In this document: one piece after another, positions 33,985 to 47,066 of the stretch
How positions within the stretch are numbered: position 1 is the first letter of the stretch
How the letters are laid out: every line of letters begins with the position of its first letter
Assembly (NCBI GenBank): GCA_019022495.1
Contig: JAFEKR010000001.1
Coordinates: forward strand, 1,488,001 to 1,552,000
DNA from: Epichloe hybrida
Lineage: Eukaryota > Ascomycota > Sordariomycetes > Hypocreales > Clavicipitaceae
DNA: 64,000 nucleotides
Reading direction: 5' to 3'
Program-made: the position numbers and the translations under genes
The notes under the pieces: model-generated
What the model saw: only the letters and a program-made list of their open reading frames with translations
Database searches by the model: none
Told to the model about the DNA's origin: nothing

Positions 33985-34852
33985 TTCTGATTTTTTTTGA
34001 CAGGTTAGTCTTTTGAGGATGCGATGCGAATAAAGGTCGCTAAGCGACTCGTGATGGTGGGCGAGGGCGAATTGATCAAACTGAAGAATAGTCGTTTGCT
34101 ATGAGAAACAAGCAAAACACTGAAACTAGCTGCAGAAGTATCGCGCAGCTGTAAAACGAAATGAAAGGTATTTGGGGGCACCGGTCCTTACCTGCGAATC
34201 GTCTCGTGAGATCTGGCGTTGAGGGAAGATGTGATGGCGGAGAGCCAAATTCCGCAAATTCTTTGTGCGTAGGGCAGGCTCGAACTGTGGTAGTGGGGGG
34301 TAGCGAACCAATCAGGCACAGCCTGAAATTGGGGGCCAGTCAAATCACGTGAGAGGTACGTCCCTCTTTGAGGACTCTGAGTCTGTGTAATAATATTATT
34401 ATAATGCCAACCACCGTGGCTCTCAGATGACCCACATCTCAACCAGTTCCTGTTTACAAGACTGCATTTCTGCTCTTGTTGCTGACAACGAAGACGGCTC
34501 TCGATTGAGCCTTTGCGCAACAAGCACGGATCCGTTCGTTTGGATTCCATTCAACACTCCGCTAGTGCTTCGAAGGGCCTGTTTATCGACTCATTACCTT
34601 TGATACTCGCCGTGGTTGCACATAATTGGGTGTCAGGGAGGCATTCAGCAAGGTTCATCGCCCGACAACCTAAGGGGAACGAACAATCGTGAAACGTAGC
34701 GCAGACCAAGCTGCCACCACAACACACAACAACACACCACACCAGATAATTCTTTCTCCCCCGAAAAAGCTACGATCAGTCTTACCGTCTCACTCTTTTG
34801 TATCCCTTCAGTCACGCGCTACGTCAAAAAGGTTGCGCACAATCACGACAAC
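33985..34852. other. Divergent promoter region of RPL31 and the Rax1-like gene
   Basis: 868 bp between two start codons pointing apart. A leader intron for RPL31 is possible but not certain. No gene seen. Confidence 0.5.
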
Positions 34853-36120
34853 ATGACTAGTCATCACCGCGCGACGGCGACGCCTTCGCCTCAGCCGGAT
34901 ATGATGAGAAATCGACTGCCGACGTTGTTTGAGGTTCTGAGCCGGCGGACACTTCCTCCCGTGGACCTTTTCTCCTTCTATATTTACATGCGAGATCAAC
35001 AAAGATCGGTGGATTATCTGGACTTTTGGTAAGCAGGATGATTTGACAGTCTTTATTTTGACTGCAGGCCGCGACACGGCGGCAGTCTGCCTATTTTGGT
35101 ATCGAGACTAACGCGCTCGAAAAACAGGCTGGATGTTGCGCAACACATGTCACTATGTCGACATTACGTACGCGAATTGCGACGGTCTGTTCTTGTAGCA
35201 ACACCCGATATGGAAAAGACCAACTCCAAACGATCATCGCAAATTCTTGAAAATATTGGCGAACTGGAACCACGGCCAGCGGGGCCTTCGATGTACGCAA
35301 CCGAGAAAGAACGCGACCAGGACGCCCAAATGTCAGCGTTCCTACGTGAGGATCAGATCCACGACTCACCTCATAGCGGATCGGGAATGGCTCGAACTAG
35401 CCCTCAATTCAGCACGCCTCTCGATGTAACCGACTCAAACTCACCATCTCACACAGTTGCCCGACAAGATATCAGAGCATCGGCGGAGAAGATTCTGTAC
35501 ACGTTTCTGCTACCTGGCGCTGAGAGAGAGATTACTCTTCCCGGATCCATTACGCAAGACGTGACGACTGCCATTGAGGACTATGGCCGTGATGATCCCG
35601 AGGTGTTTGACGTTGCCAAGGATTATGTTTTTCAAGCCATGGAACGGGACGCTTTCCCTGGTTTCCTCAGAATGAAAGCGTTGGGCAACTTGATCCCACC
35701 AACGCTGGTGATGCGTCTAATCGTTGGGCTGGTGTCCATGTTTGGTGCCTTCTGGGCCGCATTTATTCTCATCTTTCTCGACAAGGATCGCCCGACCAAA
35801 TGCTGGGTAAGTACATGTGTAAATTAATATCATATCTGCTGCCCAGAAGAAAAGAAAGGTTATGCTGATCGTGTGTTTTACAGCTTATTCTCCCCTTCAC
35901 CGTCGGAGTCTACTTCCTCTCATCATACCAGTATTCTCTAGACCCTATCATGGCTCTCGTCGGTTTCAGCGAATACACACCTTTCAACTTCTCACGAATT
36001 CGAGAGCCATATGTCCGTCAACTCCTCGCCAAAAGAGCTCTGATGGTTCTGGCCATAACTCTTCTCATCGACGCTGCTTTGTGCGTCCTCTTCATTCTGG
36101 TTCCAGGCAAGAGGTTGTAA
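34853..36120 (+). CDS. RAX1: Rax1-like membrane protein (bud-site/polarity landmark family, RGS-like domain)
   Basis: In yeast Rax1 marks division sites on the plasma membrane together with Rax2. Exons are 34853-35028, 35128-35806 and 35884-36120 (introns 99 and 77 bp), giving 363 residues. The N-terminal RGS-like domain begins RLPTLFEVLSRRTLPPVDLFSFYIYMRDQQ and resumes after a Ser/Pro-rich insert at SAEKILYTFLLPGAEREITLP, ending FLRMKALGNLIPP. Three hydrophobic segments follow (VMRLIVGLVSMFGAFWAAFILI; LILPFTVGVYFLSS; LMVLAITLLIDAALCVLFILV), and the chain ends shortly after in GKRL. This order, RGS-like then three TMs, is that of Rax1. The intron-1 splice falls inside YLDFWLDVAQH and its branch site GACTAAC is clear. 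Confidence 0.85.
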
Positions 36121-36798
36121 ACGGCACATTGCTCGTTTCTTTACCATCGCAGTCTGGATGGCCACATGAACGGAGAGGGCCATTGCACTGGCTTGCTGCG
36201 TCTCTTCACTGTCGTTTCTGAGAAATGGCCGGGCCTTCAGCGACCCTTGGTGACCGTTACGACCAGAAAACATGATGGTGAAAGGCTATTCTCTTTTTCG
36301 TCTTCGCCGTTTCTTCTTCATGTGAATGTAATTTCTGACAGGCTTGGGGTTTCGGCGTATGCTTGTAACTTTTTTTTTTTTTTTTTTTTACACTCTTTGA
36401 GGCTTAACCAGCACGATATCCTCCTGCCTTTGCACTTTTTTTCTTCCTAGTCAAAAGTCTATGCGTCACACCTGTATTTTATTAGACCCCCGCTGGGACA
36501 TCTTTTTTTGTTGCATCAGAGTTCTCATCTCGTTTTGGGGCACATGGCTACTTTTCTTTGTAGAGCGACCAGTAGATGACTAAGCAAAACGGATAATGGC
36601 CAAAATAATTATAGACAACAAGTCTCTTCGTATCGTCATACTTTCGATCGTTTGTGTAATTCGTCTATATCGTGATACACACGGCCCATGGACTCATGAT
36701 GACCTATGTAAATTACTACTCGGCAAACCCGTTCCTTTCCTGTCTCGCTTTGAGCTTTCTGAACAACATGTTTCGTCTGCTCTATATGCAACCCCCTG
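36121..36798. other. Intergenic, convergent gene ends
   Basis: 3' regions of the Rax1-like gene (+) and CSN7 (-). Contains a T tract of 19 at about 36371-36389. No gene seen. Confidence 0.55.
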
Positions 36799-37794
36799 TT
36801 ACATCTTGCGCTTGCTCGAGCGCTTCTTCTGCTCTTCGGCAGTAGAGGGCTCATCCAAGTCCATCATCTCATCATGAGCAGGATTTGCGGCATCCACCAT
36901 GGAGCGCTTATTGAATGCTCTCCGAGGTAGAGCGTCCCTGCCTGATAAGTCCTTCTTCTTTTCTGACTCTCGCGAATCCCCCACCAGAGCCTGGATTTTC
37001 TTCTCGGCTGCCCTCTTTTCCTTCTCGCGCACGGCAGCGGCAGCGCGTATGCTTTGAATCTGGGCCTCGAGGTCGCTGAGCGTGGATGTGCACCGGTCGG
37101 ACCAGTTGTTCAGAGCGGTGATCATGCCCGGGATGGATCCGGGCGAGAGGTCACGGAGGGGAGCTACACTGGTTACCTGGACGGCCTGGCGGGCTGGATC
37201 GAGAGTGGCATGGACCAGTCCCGCGTATATGGCGGTGATGACGAGTTCTTCCAGCTCTCTGGTCAAGGAGAGCTGCAGCTCTTTCTGGAGAGCATCGTAG
37301 GAGAGATTGGATCGGTCTCGGGCGAGGGTGAGGAGAGTGAGTTGTCGTAGCTTGAGGACCTGCGCTTCGTTCAGGGCGGGTAAGCTTGCCGCATCATTTT
37401 GGTAGCTCTGATATGTCCCGTAGGAGAATATCTGGAGAAGATTCAGATATGATGCGAACTGTTCATTGGAGGCAAGGGCCTGAATATGTGGCTGCTGAAG
37501 GAGCTCTGCGAAGACGTAGGTGTTTGGAGCGGAGGTAGCTTGTGTGATGAGGTCGGCGGCAGCTCGGGGATGTACGGCGGATTTCGAGAGGGCCAGGAAG
37601 GGCTATTTTTTGGGGGGGAAGACAAAAGGACAAAATTAGCTTGACCTGTGGTCGAACTCGTCGTGGGATGATGTCATGACTTTAATGACCCAGCATAAAA
37701 GTTGATGCTGTTCTGTCGGATTCGGGACAAGGGAATAGATCTGGGCACTTGAGATACGAACCTCGAGAGCATCTAGAGCCTTGGTTTGTTCCAT
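36799..37794 (-). CDS. CSN7: COP9 signalosome subunit 7 (PCI domain)
   Basis: Scaffold subunit of the COP9 signalosome, which removes Nedd8 from cullins and so controls SCF ubiquitin ligases; in filamentous fungi the complex is needed for development. Exons are 37794-37762 and 37602-36799 with a 159-bp intron, giving 278 residues. The protein starts MEQTKALDALEPFLALSKSA, then TYVFAELLQQPHIQAL, a helical PCI core and the winged-helix stretch TRELEELVITAIYAGLVHATLD. A coiled segment (REKEKRAAEKKIQALVG) and an acidic/basic tail ending KKRSSKRKM follow. Exon 1 holds only 11 codons. The donor GTTCGT is a little unusual, but the frame and the fit to the family support it. Confidence 0.9.
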
Positions 37795-39186
37795 ATTGAC
37801 TATGTCCGACGGTCACTGCTCAGGGGCCTGGGCCCCTTGTCATTGGAGAAAATAGTCTGCTTTATTATTATTAGACGAGGCTGTTTGTTTGCACTCCGAC
37901 GCTTGTTCTTGTTTGATGGAGTAAATGGTGACAGCTCCCTGGCTCGGGTAGGTGATGAAGGAGGGCAGTGGAGCTTGGCTCGAGGGTTCTGCGATGACCA
38001 AATTGCACTATCCGTTGCGGAGTCAAGCTGTTGGGTTGCCAATCATCCAATGTCTGTCGGTTGACAGGGTCGAAAGTGTGTCAGGCGTGTCTGAGGTTCC
38101 GTGGACAAAGAAAGGCACGGGCAAATATTGTTATATCAACAAAAGTGGCGGGTGGTGGGTGCTGGTGTTCCAGGTGCGGGCGGGCGAGCATTGTGCAATT
38201 GCCAATTATAGACAGAGTGGGGCTCGATTCGGCAAGCTCTGGGAATGCTGGGAATGGGGGAGGTGTTGATGTTGAGACACGGGATTCTGGTCTGGTCGCA
38301 TACACCTTTTTGGCATCTTCTTCAAGCCTCATCGCATTTCACAAATGGTTTACGATTGGAGTGGAATGCCACGTGCCCGTTGAGGTGTCCAGGCACAATC
38401 ACGGCGACTTTCGCAACAAGTTCGCCGTGCCCATTACGTGCGCGTCCGTGAGACGCCAGTGGCGGACCAGAAACATTTCGAGCAGCGAGACGGCATGGAG
38501 GCAGTGACGAGCCCGGCAAGTTCGATCTTGACCAGACAGAATCGATTGATATGATTCGCTTATTAAGAGGCTGGCATAGCGCCCCACATGTATCACTGAC
38601 ACTGCACTGGCACTGGCCTGCCACCAGCCCCAATTTGACTTTGTTGGTGCTGTTGGCTTTGGCCGCCCATATCGCCCATAATATTACCCACTGTTGTCAG
38701 CAACGGTTTTCGGTGCGAGCGGCTGTGGCCCCCGCCCACGACGTTTAATACATATCGGCTTCCTGCCTCTTCCCTTGGTGAACTCTTCTTCTGCTGAGGA
38801 TAGGTTCAGTTGCCGTCGACTTTGCAACACGAGAGCCTGGTGCTTTTGCGATCTGCTGCGTGTTGCGCATCATTCTCTTTTCCCCTTCTCGCTGCGAACC
38901 CCCAACACCGGCCTATTATCTGCCGCCACTGCCGGACAGTCGTTGCACCATCGAGTCGAGCCTGCTTCTCACGAATTGCCAAACCACCCAGGCATGGTCT
39001 CACGGGACTCGTAGACCGCCCGTTTTCTGTGGAAAGAAGAAGGAAAAAAAAAAAAAAGAACATATAGCGTTGTCACTGGACGACAGCTGTAGCCTGGGTC
39101 GAACAGAGGTCGCGCCGCGGTTCAACTGGGCCTGCGACGATTGAGCGCTTCGAGAGTAATATCCCACCTCTTCAAATCTGCCGGCC
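37795..39186. other. Divergent promoter region of CSN7 and CCC2
   Basis: 1.39 kb between two start codons pointing apart. Frames here (37786-38064, 38031-38507, 38810-39067) show no domain and overlap both promoters. An A tract lies at 39042-39056. Confidence 0.5.
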
Positions 39187-42100
39187 ATGGCTCCGTCGCA
39201 TATTGCCATTCCACCACGGGACATCGGCGCGGGAGCAACTTTGGGTGCGCCGAGGAGTCCGCATATGGCTACAACTACTCTCCGTGTTGAGGGCATACCG
39301 TGAGTAATCTTCTCCGAGCTTTGTTCACGATACTCCAGAGCCAAGGTCGCTTGTTCACAGACTGCTCCTTGGCGCAGTGATTCGAATCTGCCAAGCTAAT
39401 CTGTCTTTGTCTCTTGTCTCTGTTGCGTAGTTGTGGAGCATGCACGTCGGCTGTCGAAGCAGGCTTCAAAGGTGTTGCTGGCGTGGGCAACGTTTCTGTC
39501 AGTCTTGTCATGGAGCGAGCCGTTGTCATGCACGATCCCAGAATTGTTTCAGCCGACCAAGTCCGAGAGGCTATCGAGGATCGAGGATTTGACGCCCAAG
39601 TATTGTCGACCGACCTCCCAAGCCCGGCCGTGAGCCCGTTCGCCGAAAATGATAGATTCTCAAAAGACAATGAGTTTGTGACAACTACCATCGCCGTCGA
39701 GGGTATGACTTGCGGCGCATGTACGTCAGCCGTAGAGGGCGGCTTCAATGATGTTACTGGAGTTCGGAATTTCAGCATATCCTTGCTTTCTGAGCGGGCC
39801 GTCATCGAGCACGATCCTTCAATAGTCACACCAGAACAAATTGCCGAGATCATTGAGGATAAAGGTTTTGGGGCAGAGATTATTGACACAGTCAAGTCAT
39901 TGTCTCACGATAAAGATGGCGCTGACCGTGCACAAAGTGACGTCGCCACCACAACAGTGGCCATTGAGGGCATGACGTGTGGTGCATGCACATCGGCCGT
40001 TGAGGGCGGTTTCAAAGGCGTTGACGGCATTCTCAAATTCAACATCAGTTTGCTTGCAGAGCGGGCCGTTATCACACATAACGTGACCAAAATCTCGCCC
40101 GAACAGATTGCGGAGACGATTGAAGATCGAGGATTTGACGCCACTGTTGTCTCTACGCAACTAGACACCCATGATGTTGGACCCTTGATGTCCACGTCGC
40201 ACTTCAAGATCTACGGGAACCCAGACGCCAGCACTGCGAAGGCTCTCGAAGCCAAGTTGATAACCCTTCCTGGCATCAAGTCTGCCTCATTGAGTCTTGC
40301 CACGGATCGTCTTGCTGTCACCCACCAGTCAGGCATCGTCGGCTTACGGGGTATCGTGGACGCGGTCGAGGCAGAAGGCCTCAATGCCCTCGTTGCAGAC
40401 AACCAGGACAACAATGCGCAACTCGAATCACTGGCCAAAACCCGTGAGATCACGGAATGGCGAACCGCGTTCCGAACATCTCTGACTTTGGCGATTCCCG
40501 TCTTTATCATTGGCATGATATTACCCATGTGTGCACCGTTGGACTTTGGTAACGTCATGCTGATACCAGGCATATATCTTGGAGATGTCATCTGCCTAGT
40601 GCTCACAATGCCGGTCCAGTTTGGCATTGGCAAACGGTTCTACGTGTCCGCATACAAGTCAATAAAGCATGGATCACCTACTATGGACGTCCTTGTCATT
40701 CTAGGGACATCTTGCGCTTTCTTTTTCAGCGTCTTCGCCATGATCGTGTCAATGCTATTCCCTCCGCATACCAGACCCAGCACTATTTTCGACACTAGCA
40801 CCATGTTAATCACGTTTATCACTTTTGGGCGGTTCTTGGAGAACAGAGCCAAAGGTCAAACGTCCAAGGCATTGTCTCGTCTCATGTCCTTGGCCCCTTC
40901 AATGGCCACCATCTACGTTGATCCCATTGCAGTAGAAAAGGCTGCTGAGGCCAGGGCCAAGTCTGCTGAGGAGATGAAGACCCCCAAAACTCCGCAGGCC
41001 TCATCGGGACCTGGCGGCTCATCCGCTTATGAAGAGAAGCTGGTACCCACAGAGCTCCTTCAGGTTGGTGATGTTGTCATAATCCGGCCAGGTGATAAGA
41101 TCCCTGCGGACGGCACCCTGGTCCGTGGCGATACGTATGTGGACGAGAGCATGGTGACTGGAGAGGCGATGCCTGTTCAAAAAAGACTGGGAGACAGCGT
41201 TATCGGAGGAACGGTCAACGGCAACGGTAGAGTTGACTTTCGAGTGACCCGTGCCGGCCGTGACACACAACTTAGCCAAATTGTCAAGCTTGTCCAGGAT
41301 GCACAAACCACAAGAGCGCCTATTCAGCAGCTCGCAGACACTCTGGCTGGCTACTTTGTTCCCACAATCCTTATTCTCGGACTTTTGACGTTTCTCTTTT
41401 GGATGATGGTGAGCCACATTCTGCCCAATCCACCAAAAATCTTCCTGCAGGATGCCAGTGGAGGCAAGATCATGGTGTGCGTGAAGCTCTGTATTTCCGT
41501 CATTGTGTTTGCTTGTCCCTGCGCCCTCGGTCTCGCCACGCCAACTGCCGTCATGGTTGGAACAGGCATCGGTGCCGAGAATGGCATCCTTATCAAGGGA
41601 GGCGGTGCTCTGCAGAGAACGACAAAGGTCACGCAGGTTGTTCTGGACAAAACCGGCACCATTACTCACGGCAAAATGAGCGTCGCAAAAGCCACGCTTG
41701 TTCCCCTTTGGAGAGACAATGATTGGAGAAGACGCCTGTGGTGGACGATTGTTGGTCTCTCTGAGATGGGCAGCGAGCATCCCGTTGGTAAGGCCATCCT
41801 GGCAGCTGCCAAGGAGGAGCTCAACATCGAGCCCGAGGGCGCCATTTCCGGCAGCATTGGCGAATTCAAGATGACGGTTGGCCGCGGCGTCAATGCGCTT
41901 GTTGAACCAGCCTCATCGGCTGAGAGGGTCCGGTACAGAGTACTGGCTGGCAACGTCAAGTTTCTACAAGAGAACGGCATCGAGATTCCAGGCGAAGCGA
42001 TTGAAGCGTCGGAAGAGCTCAACACCAAGTCAAATAAGACCAGCCCGTCCAACGCCTCATCGGCTGGCACCACCAATATATTCGTGGCCGTGGATGACAA

Positions 42101-42839
42101 GTACACGGGACACTTGTGCCTGGCCGATATCATCAAAGACGGAGCAGCGAGTTCCATCGCCGTTCTGCACCGAATGGGTATCAAGACGGCCATTGTCACT
42201 GGCGATCAGCGAACGACGGCGTTGGCCGTGGCGGCAGCGGTGGGAATGTCATCAGACAATGTGTTTGCTGGTGTCAGTCCGGACCAGAAACAGTCCATCA
42301 TCAAGCAAATCCAGTCACAGGGCGAGGTTGTCGCCATGGTTGGCGACGGCATCAACGACTCGCCAGCGCTAGCCACGGCTGATGTGGGAATCGCCCTGTC
42401 AAGTGGTACCGATGTGGCAATGGAAGCAGCCGATATTGTGCTCATGCGGCCCACGGATCTGATGAGCATCCCAGCAGCCCTCGATCTCACGCGGACCATT
42501 TTCCGCCGAATCAAGCTGAACCTTGCCTGGGCTTGCGTGTACAATATTGTCGGCCTGCCGGTGGCTATGGGCTTCTTCTTGCCGTTGGGCTTCCACATGC
42601 ATCCCATGATGGCCGGATTCGCCATGGCGTGCAGCAGTGTCAGCGTAGTCGTCAGCAGTCTCCTTCTGAAGTTCTGGAAGCGGCCACGATGGATGGACGA
42701 GTTGGAGGCCGAACGCAAAGGTGGGCTGCGATGGGTCAGCGGCAGCGGCCTTGTGGGCTGGGCGAGAGAAATGTTTGGACAGAGAGGACAAAAGGGCGAA
42801 GAGGGGTATGTTCCGTTGCAGAATCTGGATGCAGATTGA
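39187..42839 (+). CDS. CCC2: Copper-transporting P1B-type ATPase (Ccc2/ATP7)
   Basis: Pumps Cu+ into the trans-Golgi for loading multicopper oxidases such as ferroxidases and laccases. Exons are 39187-39299 and 39431-42839 (131-bp intron), giving 1173 residues. Three HMA metal-binding domains carry CGAC motifs (about residues 39, 131 and 220); the first reads GIPCGAC, the others GMTCGAC. A fourth HMA-like fold (about 295-365, [12 protein letters not shown] on) has no CxxC. The pump core shows TGEAMP (about 613), the membrane CPC in [16 protein letters not shown] (about 732), the phosphorylation site DKTGTITHG (about 777), the HP of SEHPVGK and [16 protein letters not shown] (about 1008). The intron splits the first metal-binding motif between Pro and Cys. 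All catalytic motifs are present, so it should be active. Confidence 0.96.
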
Positions 42840-43899
42840 AGCATTCAGGTCATCGAGTGAGCGTTTTTTATGTTTTTCTTGTGTGTTTTGCCTTGTTTTG
42901 CCTGGTCTTGCCTTGTCATCGAGTCTTTTGTTTCTATAACATGTCTTCCATCTTCTGGCGATGGAATCTCCCTTGTTGTAATTGTATGAAAAGGCGATTA
43001 CGACGCGACGCAAAACAAATGGAACGCGGTTTTATTTGTCATTTGTTGCAGCAGACGGCACAGGAGTAAGGAGATACCAAGATGGAAGGCCAGGAGGCCA
43101 GACGCATGTAATTCAATCCATTGATGGTTGCCACGAACTTACTTATCCCAGCATGGCAGTAACCTGGGGTGTTTCAAAAAAAAACATGGTTGTCAGTGAC
43201 TCTGCAGTTTTTGGCATCAAGTTCCCGTGGTACGAACGAGTCCACCTCTGCCTGACTTTGGCGTGATACGATGAATTGGGGATGCCGAGTAAAGCCATCG
43301 AAGCCCGTCTTCAGCCCTCCCAAGGCTCGTTCGTGCCTACGATTTCGTCGTGGAATTGGGCCCGCCAGGATTTTGCTGGACTTGACGCAGTCCTGCTACC
43401 ACTACCACCGCATTGACAACTGCCCTGCTGAGCGTGGATAGACATGTAAGCTCGCCAGCATTTACAGGAAACCACGTTGCACCAAATATAGCTCGTCACC
43501 GCCGCTACACCAGCCTGGATTATATTGACGGCCGTAGCACGAGCCCATCCTGAACACGAAAGATTCCGCCTACTCCTCCGTACATGTTGGGAAATCGATG
43601 AAAGTTTGTTCACGCAAGCGGGCCATGAAACGATGCAATTCGGGAGCCAAGAATCCAAATCGCACTAGTGAGGCACACGGCCCCCTTTCCTTAACAAATC
43701 ATTGGTGGGCAGGAGGAGTTGGTGTCGCGTGCTCTCCTTCTTCTTTTTTCCTCATGGTGTGGACGGGAAGCTTGCCATGATAGATGGCAAGGCTACCTCT
43801 ACCTCGGTAGTTGGGGCATGTTTGTGGGTGTCCGGTCATGTTGGAGAATTGTAGTGTACAATTAATAAGCATAATCTATGAGTTGTGTGTAGCGAGATG
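42840..43899. other. Intergenic, convergent gene ends
   Basis: 3' regions of CCC2 (+) and the glycosyltransferase gene (-). Short TTGCCTTG-like repeats at 42886-42916. No gene seen; frames such as 43311-43658 have no domain. Confidence 0.5.
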
Positions 43900-45627
43900 T
43901 CAATCCGTCCCCCCATCACCCCCATTACCATTTACAAACCCGTAGCCTGCTGACCCCGCGAACAAGATGCCCTCATGATCCCCGCACATCTCCTTCCAAG
44001 ATACGAACTTCCCAGGACCTTCGTCTGACCATGCCCCTCCGTATTCGTCGCTCCTGTCCTCCTTGTTGGGGTAAGACCATTTCGGGATCCACCTTCGTCC
44101 ATCAATCAACTTTGTTGATAGCGGTTCGTTGCGATGCGATGCCTTGACAGACTCTCGGAGCAGTGACTTGACGAATGGATAGAACCACATTCTCGTGAAC
44201 TCGCCGTCAAGAAATTCCTTGCCTCCCGTGCAGTGCCAGAGCCCATAAATTTGCTTGGTGACAAAGTTTGTGCCCAAATGGACAAGCTGTATCCAGTCTT
44301 CTGCGGACGCACCTGCATGTGCGCTCGGTATGGAATTGTATAGCTTCATCAGGGCAGTCCGAACATTGTCCGGCATTCTGATTGGATACGGTCTGAACTT
44401 TTCACCTTGCCCAACCAGGTCAGTGTTAATGTTGGCCGACTGGTCCGTCAGGTTGTACTGGAGGAAGCCAATGAAGGGCTCGTTGCCGAACTTGGTCTGG
44501 AAGAGAGACGATTCGTATTCAATAGCGATATGTAGCTCTGTCTCCTGCGTGTCAGACCTCTTCTCTGGTATAATGCGATCAAGCGAGTCGTCGTCGTCGT
44601 CTAGGTCATCCTCGCCAAGAAATGTCTGGTTCCGCCAATATTCCTGTCGGCCCCAGACGTTGGCCAGGTAGTACTGGTCCGAATCGGATTGCCAGAAGCT
44701 AGTATCATATGTAGCATCAATCTCTTCTATCGTGGCATTGATAACCTTTGTCACGTCAGTGGCGGGACCTATGATGGTGCCTGAATTCAGCCAGCGAGGA
44801 TCCTTCGAGGACCACTCGTCGGGTCCTTTGTCAGGGCCGAAGGGGTCTACTCCCAGTGTCGAGGGCGGCGCCGCCCAGCATCGAGCTGCCCTCGCGTCTT
44901 GTGGCCAACAGACCTTGTCAGGACCAAAGAAGACTGTTTGCTTCAGGTTTTTTGCTCCGGCATGTTCGACTGAAAGTCCAAGTCTTTGGGCCAAATGCGC
45001 ATTGGCCTTTGCCGCAGCCTGGAAATAGCGTTCAATCATGACATCCGGCGGCAATTGATGTATGATGTCGTAGCCGTCCATGATCATGACTAGATCATCT
45101 CCTTCCTCCTCCAGATTCAGTCGATTAAGGTACCGCATCATAGCTCGCAACTTGGCGAGGTGTGTTACGGCAGCGTCGAACTCCCCGTGGCCATTCCAGC
45201 CAAGGAGCGTTGGAGCAGGGTATCTGATTGCTGTCGCAGACGCCACATGATAACAGAATTGCAGATTTGGCCGGCTCGCTGGAATAAGAAAATGCAATCG
45301 CGACGTTCTCACGTTTGAGACGGGGATATCCGGGTCGTGGGAAGGCGAGGCATGGTTGGTGATATTGGGCGATTGCGATTCTGCTGGGAGGTCGACATTC
45401 GCCGCTTGTTCAGATTTTTGTATGTGAGTCATCATCTCAGAAAGGCCCTACAAGATTAGTTCAGTACTTGTCAGCCAACTATTGAGGTCTGTGAAGATTG
45501 ACCCGTGGTATCGGTTCTGTAGTCATACCATGTCGAACGGGATTGCCGGGTGCAAGAGGCCCATCAGCACCAGGGAGAGGCAGACGGCAATCACCAGCTT
45601 CCGGCGCAGAAAAGCAATGAGTGCCAT
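43900..45627 (-). CDS. Type II membrane glycosyltransferase (PLOD/LH-like GT domain)
   Basis: Exons are 45627-45529 and 45447-43900 (81-bp intron), giving 548 residues. Exon 1 encodes a short basic cytoplasmic end and one signal-anchor helix (KLVIAVCLSLVLMGLLHPAIPF), which predicts a Golgi or ER lumenal enzyme. The catalytic domain includes LLGWNGHGEFDAAVTHLAKL, a DxD-like metal site in DDLVMIMDGYDIIHQLPPDV, KQTVFFGPDKVCWPQ, PRWLNSGTIIGPATDV and SDQYYLANVWGRQEYW. This pattern is shared with fungal proteins related to the glycosyltransferase domain of lysyl hydroxylases/collagen glucosyltransferases. Donor sugar and acceptor cannot be read. It is divergent from a TPT/DMT transporter gene across 3.2 kb, which may supply its substrate; that link is inference. 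Confidence 0.85.
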
Positions 45628-45890
45628 GACGATTGAAATGCATCAGTCAGGTCTTCCTGGGTAACCGATGCATAGCCTTCGCGGTGGGGGATAGGGGAAA
45701 TCTAAGAAAAGTATACTTGATGGCCAAATGTTGGATAACGATGATTAAGAGAGAGCGGGAATAACACTCCCAGTGCAAACCAATGCAGGGTGATTCCAGG
45801 TCGATCAGGGTCTACGAGGTTGAGAGCCCTCAGCCCAGGGAAAATTGCAGGGGGAAAATATATATATACAAAAGACACATGGTCTGGCTT

Positions 45891-45914
45891 CGGTGCGGTG
45901 CGGTGCGGTGCGGT
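45891..45914. repeat. 5-bp tandem repeat (CGGTG)n
   Basis: Nearly five perfect CGGTG units, about 265 bp upstream of the glycosyltransferase start codon. Confidence 0.9.
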
Positions 45915-45953
45915 AATTAGGTAGGAGAACAGTTTGCTGTTTTACCGAGTACA

Positions 45954-47066
45954 TACTCCGTACTCCGTACACAGACAGACCAGGGATTGTGATCCGTCAA
46001 GCGATCCAAACACGTGAACTACGGAGTACATCGAGTCCAGGGACGCACGCGTATTGCTTAAGATTTTTGGCATTGAACTGTACGGAGTACGGGGTACGGA
46101 TTACGGACGTACATACTCCGTATACGCAGCATCTTTCCATATCTGGCATCGCCGGACAGTCCTTCTTTCCGTCTTGTCTTTTGTGAGAGAGGAGGGGAAG
46201 GAGGGGGGGGATCTCGGCTCAACAAGTCTTGCCACTTCAGGATTCACCTTGCAGTCATCCGATGAAGTCAAGTAACTCACGCCCATGATTCCGTACATAT
46301 GTATGTACATATTAATACGGAGTACGGACTATGTAATACACCCACCTCTCCTGAACGATGCGGCTGCCAGGGGTCCGGGTAAAATGCCGCGCAGTGTGGA
46401 AACGGCCGACCAACGGATCCATCTTCATTGATAAAGTTCTGTTCCAAGGGCGGATCATGGATTCATGGCCAGCTTCATTGCATGCAACAAGGAACAAGAC
46501 TATCAAGGCCAGGGAAAGCCAAGATGAATTCCGGATGTTGTTGGTGTTCGAGGCCGAGACGACGAGATGCAAACACCAAACATTGAATAACCGAGCCCCT
46601 TCGAGGTGGACCGACATCTGATATCTGATTCGCACGTGCCGCAGAATTTGCCGATCCCATCTGCTGGCTGCTGGCAGTCCGACTCGCCCACGTGCAACCG
46701 TTACACTCCAACCCCTAATTTACTTATGTACTGCATGTACTCCGTACGGATGAGTAAATCATATAATTTATACAATCCGTAGAACAGAAAGTACATGTAT
46801 CTTTGAGTAGCGTTCAATTAGGTATAAGCCTGTGAGGCATAGAATGCACTTACGGAGTAATCCGCACTCGGTGTAATAATACATGTAAGAATTTATTTAG
46901 CTAGTACAAGTATTTTCCCACGCGGCTGATTGAGAGGATGCATGTAGTACATACATACATGTATAGGGGGACTTGCCAGCTATATAAAGTGGGTCTTGAA
47001 TTAAACCAGGGGGGGTTGGAGTGTCTTATCCATTATTAGCCGGAACACGGTACGGGATACTCCGTA
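45954..47066. promoter_or_regulatory. Cluster of nine TACGGAGTA/TACTCCGTA motifs
   Basis: Exact copies begin at 45954, 45961, 46020, 46081, 46114, 46316, 46738, 46851 and 47058, on both strands. Some stand back to back, sharing the TA. A regulatory role (binding site for a zinc-cluster or other factor) is a guess; the density is what the sequence shows. Confidence 0.5.
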
